DNA from: Roseomonas mucosa
GTDB lineage: Bacteria; Pseudomonadota; Alphaproteobacteria; Acetobacterales; Acetobacteraceae
Assembly: GCA_945878375.1 (NCBI GenBank)
Contig: CAMDWG010000017.1
Coordinates: forward strand, 1 to 64,000
DNA: 64,000 bases
Direction: 5' to 3'
Shown one piece after another: positions 25,065 to 34,200 of this stretch. Within the stretch, counting starts at the first letter, position 1, and every line of letters begins with the position of its first letter. The translations under genes were made by a program, and so were the position numbers. Below the pieces are notes generated by a model. That model had not been told where the DNA came from and ran no database searches. It saw nothing but the letters and a program-made list of their open reading frames with translations.

Positions 25065-25738
25065 CAGTCTTCCGCCAGCAGCGAGGCCGCGGCACGGGCC
25101 GCGACGGAGATGGACAGCAGGATCGGGCAGGCGAGGACGGTGGAGAGCACCGCCTTGTCGCGCCGCGCATAGCTCATGCAGTCGAGCAGCACGAGATCGG
25201 GCCTTGCGGCCGCCATGCGCTGGGCGGCCGCAAGGCGCGCGGCGTCGTCGCTCTGCGGTCGGAGGGCGACCGTCGTCACCGCAAGCCCATCGCGCGCACG
25301 CGCGCCGCCAAGCGCCGCCTCCTGTTCCGTAAGCGGCAGGAACAGGCCAAGGCGCCCGCGCGGCAGCAGCGCGGCGGCCAGCGCATTCAGCACCTCCGAC
25401 GGCTGCACGAGGCCCGGTCGTTCGGGCAATCCCTCGAAATGGCCGGTACAGGCCAGCAGCACGGGGCCGCGCAAGGCATCGAGCTTCTCGCGCAGCCGTG
25501 CCGTGACCGCCGCCTTCGAAACAGTGATCGCCTCGCCCGAGGGCAGCACGGTGAAGAGCGTGTCGGCGCCATCCCCGGGCGCGAGCACGTCAAGGTCCTT
25601 GCGTGGAATACCATCGAGCGCGCCTTGCATGCGGATTGCGAGGCCCGGGACGGCAGCGCGAATCTCGGCCTCCACATCCGGGCGGGGAGCCTGGCCGATA
25701 ACAAGGACATCGAGCGCCATGGGCTCAGTTGTGGGCAT
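25064..25738 (-). CDS. AroM-family protein, racemase-like
   Basis: A 224-residue AroM-family protein. ATG 25738 is chosen because GGAGGG lies about 8 bases upstream; it overlaps the previous ATPase gene by 14 bases (ATG 25720 is an alternative). AroM proteins have no established function. Two cysteines stand out: C97 in VLLACTGHFEGL and C187 in LVLLDCMSYARRD. Each follows a hydrophobic strand, the arrangement of the two catalytic cysteines in Asp/Glu/hydantoin racemases. In an operon with two HyuA proteins a hydantoin- or amino-acid racemase role is attractive, but this is my inference. The final stop shares one base with the DUF917 start. Confidence 0.75.
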   Translation of the reverse strand: MPTTEPMALDVLVIGQAPRPDVEAEIRAAVPGLAIRMQGALDGIPRKDLDVLAPGDGADTLFTVLPSGEAITVSKAAVTARLREKLDALRGPVLLACTGHFEGLPERPGLVQPSEVLNALAAALLPRGRLGLFLPLTEQEAALGGARARDGLAVTTVALRPQSDDAARLAAAQRMAAARPDLVLLDCMSYARRDKAVLSTVLACPILLSISVAARAAASLLAED

Positions 25739-26693
25739 GGTCTGGTCCCTCCGACGTGGCTGCCCAGCAGGCGACGCGATGCGATGCGCCGGCCAGAACC
25801 GGGTCCTCTCGTGTGCACCGCTCCATCCGCAGCGGGCAGCGCGGCGCGAAGCGGCAGCCAGGCGGGATCTCGGCCGCGTTCGGCACATCGCCACCGAGCG
25901 GCGCCTCGGGAATGCCGGAGGGACGCGGCGGCAGCACGGATGCGATCAGTGCCCGGGTATAGGGATGCCGGGGCACGGTGAAGATCGCCTCCACCGGCGC
26001 TTCCTCCACGATCCGCCCGAGATACATCACCGCCACGCGGTCGCAGACCTGGCGTACCACGGCGAGATTGTGGCTGATGAACAGGTAGGTCAGGCCGAAG
26101 CGGCTGCGCAGATCCTGCAGGAACTCCAGGATCTGCGCCTGCACGGAGACATCGAGCGCGCTGGTCGGCTCGTCCAGCACAAGCAGCTTCGGCTCGAGCG
26201 CCAGCGCGCGGGCGATGCAGACGCGCTGCTTCTGCCCGCCCGAAAGCTCATGCGGATAGCGCCAGAGGAAGCTCTCCGGCAGGCCGACCTGACGCAGCAG
26301 CGTGGTGACGCGCGCGAGCTCGCCGTCGCCATGCGCGACGCCCTGCACCACCAGCGGCTCCGCCACCGAGGCGAAGACGGTGCGGCGCGGATTGAGCGCC
26401 GCATGCGGGTTCTGGAAGATCAGCTGCATGTCCCGCCGTAGCGGCCGCAGCGCGGCATCCGACAGCGGCGCGATGTCCTGGCCCTGGAAGCGGATCGCGC
26501 CGGCACTCGGTGGCACCAGCCGAAGCGCCAGGCGCGCGACGGTGGACTTGCCGCAGCCCGACTCGCCAACGAGGCCGAGCGAATCCCCCGGCTGAAGGAC
26601 GAGGTCCACCCCGTCCACCGCCCGGACCACGCGACCGCCCTTCAGCGGGTAGTGCTTCGCCAGCCCAGCAATCTCGAGCAGTGGCGCGGTCAT
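25725..26693 (-). CDS. Oligopeptide/dipeptide-type ABC importer ATPase (DppF-like)
   Basis: A 322-residue ATPase. ATG 26693 overlaps the upstream gene's stop (ATGA). Walker A GESGCGKST near residue 45, signature LSGGQKQRVCIARAL near 150 and Walker B LLVLDEPTSALD near 170; oligopeptide C-terminal extension with CRFAPRCPLRMERC near 290-303. Part of the second complete Dpp-type importer in the window (genes 25725-31203), whose components are all in one operon with the hydantoinase-like enzymes. Confidence 0.9.
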   Translation of the reverse strand: MTAPLLEIAGLAKHYPLKGGRVVRAVDGVDLVLQPGDSLGLVGESGCGKSTVARLALRLVPPSAGAIRFQGQDIAPLSDAALRPLRRDMQLIFQNPHAALNPRRTVFASVAEPLVVQGVAHGDGELARVTTLLRQVGLPESFLWRYPHELSGGQKQRVCIARALALEPKLLVLDEPTSALDVSVQAQILEFLQDLRSRFGLTYLFISHNLAVVRQVCDRVAVMYLGRIVEEAPVEAIFTVPRHPYTRALIASVLPPRPSGIPEAPLGGDVPNAAEIPPGCRFAPRCPLRMERCTREDPVLAGASHRVACWAATSEGPDHAHN

Positions 26694-27682
26694 GCCAGCG
26701 CCTCCTCGGCGCGATGGCAGGCGACGCGCCGGCCTGCCACCTCCCGGAGGGCCGGCTTCTCCTGCGCGCAGCGTTCGACCGCGAGGGGGCAGCGCGGGTG
26801 GAAGCGGCAGCCCGATGGCGGCGCCAGCAGGTTCGGGATCTGCCCGGGGATGGGCTGTGCGCGATGATCCGGCCGCGCGAGGTCCGGGACGGCGGCCAGC
26901 AGGCCGCGCGTATAGGGATGGCACGGCCGGTCGAACAGCGTCGTCGCCGCGGCGTCCTCGACCACCGTGCCCGCATACATCACCACGATGCGCCGGCAGA
27001 GCGCACCGATCACGCCGAGATCGTGGCTGATCAGCATGAGCGTCAGGCCGCGCGCCTCCACGAGTTCAGCGATCAGCCGCAGCACCTGCGCCTGGATTGT
27101 CACATCGAGCGCCGTCGTCGGCTCGTCCGCCACGAGCAGGCGAGGCTTGCCGGTCAGCGCCATGGCGATCAGGACGCGCTGCCGCATGCCGCCCGAGAGT
27201 TCGTGCGGATAGCGGTCGAGCAGCCGCTCCGGCTCCGGCAGGCGCACCGCCGTCAGCACCTCCGCCGCCGCGGCGCGCGCCGCAGCCCGCGGGCGCATCC
27301 GCTCCCCAGCCGCGCGGTCATGTGCCCGGATCACATCCACCATCTGCGCCCCGATCGAGAAGACTGGGTTCAGGTAAGTCATCGGATCCTGGAAGATCAT
27401 CGCGACACCATGGCCACGCAGGCGCGCCAAGGCACGGCTATCCATGGCGAAGACATCCTCGCCGGCGAAGCGGATCTGCCCGCCCAACACACGGCCTGGC
27501 GGCATGTCCACCAGCCGCGTGATGGACCGCGCCAGCACGGACTTGCCGCAGCCGGTCTCACCCACGATGCCGACCGTCTCGCCGGGCTCGACGCGAAGGT
27601 CGATGCCATCGAGCACCTGGGCGCGCCCCTCGAAGCCATCGAAGGCAAGCCGGTAGCCGGAGATGTCCAGCAGCGCGCTCAT
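26690..27682 (-). CDS. Oligopeptide/dipeptide-type ABC importer ATPase (DppD-like)
   Basis: A 330-residue ATPase. ATG 27682 overlaps the DppC-like stop by 4 bases. Walker A GETGCGKS near residue 42, signature LSGGMRQRVLIAMAL near 160 and Walker B LLVADEPTTALDVTIQ near 180; C-terminal extension with CRFHPRCPLAVERC. A poorly conserved Arg/Ala-rich insertion (RAAGERMRPRAAARAAAAE) lies near residues 120-138. Partner of the DppF-like subunit encoded next. Confidence 0.9.
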   Translation of the reverse strand: MSALLDISGYRLAFDGFEGRAQVLDGIDLRVEPGETVGIVGETGCGKSVLARSITRLVDMPPGRVLGGQIRFAGEDVFAMDSRALARLRGHGVAMIFQDPMTYLNPVFSIGAQMVDVIRAHDRAAGERMRPRAAARAAAAEVLTAVRLPEPERLLDRYPHELSGGMRQRVLIAMALTGKPRLLVADEPTTALDVTIQAQVLRLIAELVEARGLTLMLISHDLGVIGALCRRIVVMYAGTVVEDAAATTLFDRPCHPYTRGLLAAVPDLARPDHRAQPIPGQIPNLLAPPSGCRFHPRCPLAVERCAQEKPALREVAGRRVACHRAEEALA

Positions 27683-28581
27683 CCGCGGCTGCTCTTCGGG
27701 TCCAGGATATCGCGCAGCCCGTCGCCGAACAGGTTGAAGCCGAGCACCGTCAGGTAGATCGCGCAGCCGGGGAACACGGCGTACCACCACCAGTTCGGCA
27801 TGTAGGTGCGTGCGACGGAGATCATCGCGCCCCATTCCGGCGCCGGCGGCTTGGCGCCGAGCCCGATGAAGCCGAGCGAAGCCGCGGCCAGGATCGCGAG
27901 ACCCATGTCCATCGACGCCTTCACGATGATCGGCGAGGTGCAGTTGGGCAGGATGTGCACGGCCAGGATCCGCGCATGGCTCGCGCCGACGGCCCGCGCG
28001 GCCTCGACGAACGGCTCGTTCCGCAGCGCCAGGGCCTTCGCCTCGACCAGTCGCACATAGCCCGGCCACCACACGATCGAGAGCGCGACGATCCCGTTCA
28101 GGATGCCGGGCCCGAGCGCCGCGACGATTGCGAGCGCAAGCACGATGCCGGGCACCGAGAGGAACACATCGGTCACGCGCATGATCACGCTGCGGATCGT
28201 GCCGCCGAAATAACCCGCAGCGATACCGAGCGGCACGCCGACCGCCGTCGCGATGCCGACGATCGTCAGTCCGACCCAGAGCGAGGTGCGCGTCGCGAGC
28301 ACGACACGGGAGTAGAGGTCGTTCCCCATCTCGTCCGTCCCGAACCAATGCGCGGCCGAGGGCGGCTTGAGACGGTTGCCGAGATTCATCGCGCCCGTCG
28401 CATCCTGCGGATAGGGCACGATCAGCGGCCCGAAGGCGGCCAGCGCGAAGAAGGCCAGTACGATCGCCAGCCCGAGCAGAGAGGACGGGCTGCGCCCAAA
28501 GCTCCAGGCATAGAAGCGCAGTTGCCGCAAGGTGGCGGCGTGCCGTTCGGCAAAGGACGGGCGGCGGAGCGCGACGCTCAT
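27679..28581 (-). CDS. ABC importer permease (DppC-like)
   Basis: A 300-residue permease; ATG 28581 overlaps the DppB-like stop (ATGA). About 28 cytoplasmic residues precede the first membrane segment (LLGLAIVLAFFALAAFGPL). HWFGTDEMGNDLYSRVV is the DppC signature and the EAA loop is EAARAVGASHARILAVHIL. Six membrane segments in total. Complete and typical in length. Confidence 0.9.
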   Translation of the reverse strand: MSVALRRPSFAERHAATLRQLRFYAWSFGRSPSSLLGLAIVLAFFALAAFGPLIVPYPQDATGAMNLGNRLKPPSAAHWFGTDEMGNDLYSRVVLATRTSLWVGLTIVGIATAVGVPLGIAAGYFGGTIRSVIMRVTDVFLSVPGIVLALAIVAALGPGILNGIVALSIVWWPGYVRLVEAKALALRNEPFVEAARAVGASHARILAVHILPNCTSPIIVKASMDMGLAILAAASLGFIGLGAKPPAPEWGAMISVARTYMPNWWWYAVFPGCAIYLTVLGFNLFGDGLRDILDPKSSRG

Positions 28582-29588
28582 TGCGCCGCCCTCAGCCTGG
28601 GGTCGAGGACCCCGTAGAGCAGGTCCACAATGAGGTTGATGATCATGAAATTGAGGCCGATCAGCAGCGTCACCCCCATGACCGGCTTGAAGTCGCCCGC
28701 GATCGCCGATGACACCGCATAGAGCCCGATCCCCGGCCAGTCGAAGACGGTCTCCACCAGGACCGTCGAGCCCAGCATCCAGCCCCAGCGCAAGCCGATG
28801 ATGGCCAGCGTCGGCAGCATGGCATTGCGCAGCGCCAGCACGCAGACGACCCGCAGGCGGGAGATGCCGTGCGCACGCGCCGCCGTGACGTAGTCCGACG
28901 ACAGCACCTCGATCATCTCCGCACGGTTCACCCGCAGGATGGACGCCAGGCAGGGGAAGGACAGGACCAGTGCCGGCAGCACCGCGTGTGAAAGCGCATC
29001 CCGGAATGTCGCCCACTGCGCCGCCACGGCGCTGTCGAACAGGAGCATGCCCGTGATCGACGGCGGCGGCGCGGTCGCCACCTCAAGCCGGCCGGATGTC
29101 GGCAGCCATTCGAGCTGAACGGAGAACAGCAGTTGCAGCAGGATCCCGAACCAGAAGGCCGGCAGCGCGACCAGCGAGACGGCCACGAAGCGCGTTGCGT
29201 GATCCGGTGCGCGGTTCTTCAGCACGGCCGAGAAGATGCCCATCGGCACGCCAACCAGCACGCCGAGCGTCATCGACAGCAGCACCAATTCGAGCGTTGC
29301 CGGGAAATAGCGTGCGAGGTCATGGGTCACGGGGCGGGTCGTGACGATCGAGCGGCCGAGGTCACCCTGCAGCAACCCGCCGACATAGCGCACGAACTGC
29401 TCCGGCAGCGGGCGGTCGAGCCCATATTCCTTGCGGATCGTTTCCACCATGTCGCGCGTGGCATCCGGCCCTGCCGCGAGCGCGGCAGGGTCGGAAGGGG
29501 CCACGTTCGACACCGTGAAAGTGATGCAGACGAGGCCGAACAGCATCAGCCCCGTCAGCGCCACCCGCTTCAGGATGAAGGGGAGCAA
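28578..29588 (-). CDS. ABC importer permease (DppB-like), TTG start
   Basis: A 336-residue permease. The only good start is TTG 29588, supported by a very strong ribosome site (GAGGAGGGG) immediately upstream and 10 bases after the binding-protein stop; the product begins MLPFILKRVAL, the usual DppB opening. Six membrane segments; the cytoplasmic loop around 215-245 has YVTAARAHGISRLRVV. Ends DLLYGVLDPRLRAAQ. The rare start codon combined with an excellent ribosome site may set its level relative to the binding protein. Confidence 0.9.
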   Translation of the reverse strand: MLPFILKRVALTGLMLFGLVCITFTVSNVAPSDPAALAAGPDATRDMVETIRKEYGLDRPLPEQFVRYVGGLLQGDLGRSIVTTRPVTHDLARYFPATLELVLLSMTLGVLVGVPMGIFSAVLKNRAPDHATRFVAVSLVALPAFWFGILLQLLFSVQLEWLPTSGRLEVATAPPPSITGMLLFDSAVAAQWATFRDALSHAVLPALVLSFPCLASILRVNRAEMIEVLSSDYVTAARAHGISRLRVVCVLALRNAMLPTLAIIGLRWGWMLGSTVLVETVFDWPGIGLYAVSSAIAGDFKPVMGVTLLIGLNFMIINLIVDLLYGVLDPRLRAAQ

Positions 29589-29598
29589 GCGCCCCTCC

Positions 29599-31203
29599 TC
29601 AGGCTGCGTCGATCCAGATCGGGTGGATGTCGATCTCCCCGGTCAGGCGCAGGGGGCAGTAGGCGAAGCCCCGCACATAGTCGCGCATCAGCCACCGCCG
29701 ATTGGCCAGCATGCCGAAGACTTCCGGCTGAAGCTCGACCGCGCGCCTCTGGATGTCGGCGTAGATGCCTTTGCGCTTCGCCTCATCGGTCTCGACACGC
29801 GCGGCGTCCACCCAGGCGTCGATCTGGCGATCCGTCAGGTGGTGCATGCCCCAGAAATTGCCATGCGCGCGGGTGTGGTACTTGCCGGCGATCACGTCCG
29901 GGTCCGTCGAGACGGGCGTGACATAGACGCTGACCATGTCGGGTGCCGTCTCCGCCCGGCTCCCGCGGGAGACCATGGTCGGCCAGGGCTGGGCGACGAT
30001 GTTCACCCGGATGTTGAGCGGCTGGAGGGAGTTCAGCAGCAGCAGGCCGATGCGACGCGGATCCTCGAGCCCCTGGACATGCACGTATTCCAGTTCGAAG
30101 CCGCCATTGGGAAAGCGGCTTTGGGCCAGGAACTGCCGCGCGCGATCGAGGTTGCGGCGTGGCATGCCGGGCACCGCGACATGCCCCGGGATCGCCTCGG
30201 GGAAGGGGCTCGTCATCAGTGTCGCGGCGCCGTTGTGGATCTGAATCAGCCCGTCATAGTCGAAGGCATGCGCGATGGCCTTGCGGACATTGATGTCCGC
30301 CGTCGGGCCCTTCGTCGTGTTCATCGTGATGGCGAAGGTGGTCAGGCCGCGATGGTCCTCGGGGCGGATGCCGCGCGCCGTCTTGAGCTGCTCGAAATCG
30401 TCGGCTGGGATCTCGGTGATCATGTCAGCCTCGCCGCGCTGCAGCAGGGCACGCCGTGCCGCGGGCTCGCGCACGATGCGGTAGATGAAGCCGGAAAGAC
30501 GCCGCGCATCGCCCTGTGGCCAGCCCTTCCAGTAGTCGGCGACGGCGTCGAGGTGGATCACCGACTGTGGCTCGAAGCGGCGCAGCCTGAAGGGGCCGGA
30601 ACCCGCCGTGTTGCCGGTCAGCCACGCCTCGCCATGGTCGTTATTGACGACATTCGCCCGCACCTGCTTCGGGTTCACGATGAACCAGAGCGGGATGAAG
30701 GTCAGGAAGCTGGGCATCGGGCGGGTCAGGGTGAAGCGTACGGTGCGTGGGTTGACCGCCTCGATCGCCTCCGGCGCCAGCACGTCCTTCAGCATCCACG
30801 CGACGCCCTTGTTGAGCCGTAGCCCGCGCTCGAAGGAATAGCGCACGGCCTCGGCGTCCACCGGATCGCCGTTGTGGAAGCGCGCATTGGCCACGAGGTG
30901 GAAGGTCCACACGCGCTGGTCCGCGCTGGTTTCCCAGCGTTCCGCAAGCCAGGGGACGATCTGCGGCGGATCGTTCACATACTTGGCCAGCGCGTCGTAG
31001 ACCGATTGCTGGATCATGCGCGTGGACCAGTCATAGCGCACATGCGGGTCGAGCACCGGAACGGGCTGGCCACCGGCGAAGACCATGATCTTGCGGTTGC
31101 CATCGCGCTCGAAGGCGGCGGCGGGTGAGCCGGCGGCCAGCATCCCGGCTGCGCCCAGGCCTGCGGCGATCGCGCCGCGCCGGCCGATAGTGAGATCGTG
31201 CAT
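29599..31203 (-). CDS. Periplasmic solute-binding protein, family 5 (Dpp/Opp type)
   Basis: A 534-residue binding protein. N-terminal MHDLTIGRRGAIAAGLGAAG gives a twin-arginine-like signal with cleavage probably near AAAF (residues 28-31). Mature domain pattern fits family 5: PVLDPHVRYDWSTRM near 48-62, WTFHLVANARFHNGDPVDAEAVRYSFERG near 105-133 (split here by convention), and GNTAGSGPFRLRRFEPQS near 200. It starts 23 bases after the fused hyuAB gene with GAGAGGAG as ribosome site. It determines what the importer brings in; the co-encoded HyuA/HyuB, DUF917 and AroM-like proteins suggest a cyclic amide. Confidence 0.9.
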   Translation of the reverse strand: MHDLTIGRRGAIAAGLGAAGMLAAGSPAAAFERDGNRKIMVFAGGQPVPVLDPHVRYDWSTRMIQQSVYDALAKYVNDPPQIVPWLAERWETSADQRVWTFHLVANARFHNGDPVDAEAVRYSFERGLRLNKGVAWMLKDVLAPEAIEAVNPRTVRFTLTRPMPSFLTFIPLWFIVNPKQVRANVVNNDHGEAWLTGNTAGSGPFRLRRFEPQSVIHLDAVADYWKGWPQGDARRLSGFIYRIVREPAARRALLQRGEADMITEIPADDFEQLKTARGIRPEDHRGLTTFAITMNTTKGPTADINVRKAIAHAFDYDGLIQIHNGAATLMTSPFPEAIPGHVAVPGMPRRNLDRARQFLAQSRFPNGGFELEYVHVQGLEDPRRIGLLLLNSLQPLNIRVNIVAQPWPTMVSRGSRAETAPDMVSVYVTPVSTDPDVIAGKYHTRAHGNFWGMHHLTDRQIDAWVDAARVETDEAKRKGIYADIQRRAVELQPEVFGMLANRRWLMRDYVRGFAYCPLRLTGEIDIHPIWIDAA

Positions 31204-31226
31204 CCTCTACGCTCCTCTCCCGTGTT

Positions 31227-34200
31227 TCAATTCGCCGCCGCACTGCCACGCAGGCGGCGACTTGCTTCCTCGTCCAGCGTGCCTTCGGCCTGCAGCACGA
31301 CGCCATAGTCGCGCATGGCTGCCTCCGGCGTCACGTAGCCATCGGCGAGATCGGCGGCGACCGCGGCCAGGCTGCGCTCGCGCGCGTCGCCATAGCCGGC
31401 GCCGCCGCACAGCCGCACCTCCGCGATCTCCCGCTGGCTTGTCAGTGTCACTAAATCTCCGGTGCCGGTATCCCGCAGCACGGCGCCGTTGGGGTCACGC
31501 ACGCCACCCCAGGCCGGCGCACCGGGCCCGCCGCCGAACAGGCCTGGCGTCTGGACGTGCACGCCCTCTGGATAGAGCGAGGTCAGCGTGGGCAAGCCGT
31601 CGTCGTCGAGCTTGCGGACGCGGACAAGCTGGCCGAGCCCACCGCGATGCCGGCCAGGTCCGCCCGTATCGGCGATATAGGCCTTCTCCACGACCAGCAC
31701 CGGCACCCGTTGCTCCAACAACTCGATCGAGGTGTTCGCCGCCGAGGTCGGCCAGAGCAGGGAGGATTTCCCATCCCCCCGCGCCGAGGCCCCCTGCCCT
31801 CCGCCCATGAAGAGATGGTCGGAATAGAGCCGCCTTTGCGCATCATGGCCGTACATGGTGATGGAGACGGGCAAACCCGTCATCGCCTGCACCTGACGCG
31901 GCGCGGCCTCCGACAAGGCGCGGAAGATGTTGGGCGCGATATACCAGCCCGTGCGGGTGCGAAGGTTCACCGCGACCGGCTTCAGTGCGTTCAGCATCGA
32001 GCCCTCCGGCGCCTTCACCCGGAACGGACGGTAGCAGCCGGCATTGCCGCGGACATTCGGCGAGAGCATGCATTTCAGCGGATAGGTCGCATGCGCCTCC
32101 GTGTAGTTCAGTGTGCAGTTCAGGCCGCCGCGCGGCACTTGCGGAGGCGTGCCGGCGAAGTCGATCTCGATCTCGTCTCCAGCGACCGTCAGCTTCAGCG
32201 GATAGGTCAGCACCTCGCCCAGCGGGTTGTTGCTGATGGAGGAGGTGTAGGTGCCGTCCGGCAGCGCGCGGATGGCATCGCGCATCGCGGCCTCCGCACG
32301 ATTCTGGACCACGGCGGCCAGCGCCTTCAGATCGTGCATGCCGTATTCGGCCATGAAGGCCAGCAGCCGCTCGGCGCCCAAGGCGTTGGCAGCGACCATG
32401 GAGTGGATGTCGCCCAGCACCTGCCACGGGTTGCGCACATTCTCCTCGATCAGCGTGAACAGGTCCTCGTTCGGCGTCCCCGCCCGGAACAGCTTCATCG
32501 GCGGGATCTGCAGGCCTTCCTCGTAGATCTCGCGCGCGCGCAGGCTGTCCTTGGTGCCGCCGATGTCGCTGACATGGCCGACGCAGGTCATCAGCGCGAC
32601 CATGCGCCCTTCCTTGAAGACGGGCGTCGCGATCGCGATGTCGAACAGGTGCCCGGCGCAGAGCCAGGGATCGTTGGTGCAGAGCACATCGCCCGGCTTC
32701 AGCGTGTCGGCTGGGAATTTCTGCAGCAAGGCCCGCGCGGCGCGCTGGACGGTCAGGTTGAAGACCGGCATCGCACGCGGGCTGTGGGCCAGCGTCTCGC
32801 CTTCCGGATCGAGCAGTTCGCAGGCGAAATCCTGCGCCTCGGAGATGATGAGGCTGAAGGCGGTTCGGCAGACCGTCAGCCACATCTCCTCAACCACCGT
32901 GACGAGCCGCGACCACATGATCTCGAGCGCGATCGGGTCCGCCTCGATCCGGGCCATCGCTTCCGCAAGCGGCATGTCGCGCGTGACCACGGCATCCGGG
33001 ATCGGCGCCGAGGCGACCGCGATGCGGAGGTTGCCGCCCGCATCCACCGTCACGACGTCGCCGGGCGGCACGATGGTGGTCGCCTCGCGCTCCTCGATGA
33101 TCGCCGGGCCCTCGATGCGGTCGCCCTCGGTCAGCGCATAACGGTCCCAGACGCCAGCCTCGTGCCAGGCGCCGTCGAAATAGCTGCGTCGCACGCCCTT
33201 GCGCTTCGGGCGCCCCGCCGCGTCGGCGCCAGCCTGCTGCAGCGCGAGATTCGGCTCCTTCCCCACGACGCGCACGCGGAAGGAGATGGCCTCCAACCTC
33301 GCACCCTGGAACACGGCCGTGTAGCGCGCCGTGTAGACGGCCGCGAAGGCGGCGCCGATCGCATGGAGGCTGCTGTCGTCGATCGGACCATCCGGCAGCG
33401 GCACGGTGATCTCGTGCACCTGCCCGACAAGGCGCATATCCGCCGAGCGCTCGACACGTATCTCCGCCGGCGGTACGCCTGCCTCGGCAAGAAGCTTGCG
33501 CCCCTCGGCCTCGAGTGCGGCGAGTGTCGCATTGACCGGTGCCGGATCGAAGCCCGTTTCCATGACCAGGGGCATGGAGCGCACCTGCTCGAAGGATAGC
33601 GGCGCGACCAGGAAACCAAGCGCCGAGGCGGCGCCGGAGGCCGGCGGCACGATCACCTCGCGCACGCCGAGCGCGCGCGCGACCATCGCGGCATAGGCCG
33701 GGCCGGCGCCGCCGAAGCCGACCATGGCGTAGCGACGAGGGTCCTTGCCCTTCTCGACCAGATGCACGCGTGCGGCAGCCGCCATGCTCTCGGTCACCAC
33801 CTTGGCGATCCCCCAGGCTGTCTCGACCGGGGAGAGGTTCAGCCTTGCGCCAAGCGCGCCCACCGCACGCTCCGCCGCCGCGGCATCGAGGGTCATGCGC
33901 CCGCCGAGGAAGAAGCCGGGATCATACCAGCCAAGCGTGAGGTTGGCGTCGGTGACGGTGGCCTCTGTACCGCCAAGGCCGTAGCAGGCGGGACCTGGAT
34001 CGGCCCCGGCGCTGTGCGGACCGACGCGCAGCAGCCCGACCTCGTCGATGCGCGCGATGGAGCCGCCACCGGCGCCGATCTCGATCATGTCAATGACGGG
34101 CGCCTTGATGGGCAGGCCGGAGCCCTTCTTGAAGCGGTGCACGCGCCCCGCCTCCATCATCGCCGCGATCTCGGCACGCCCGTTCTCGATCAGGCAAGCC

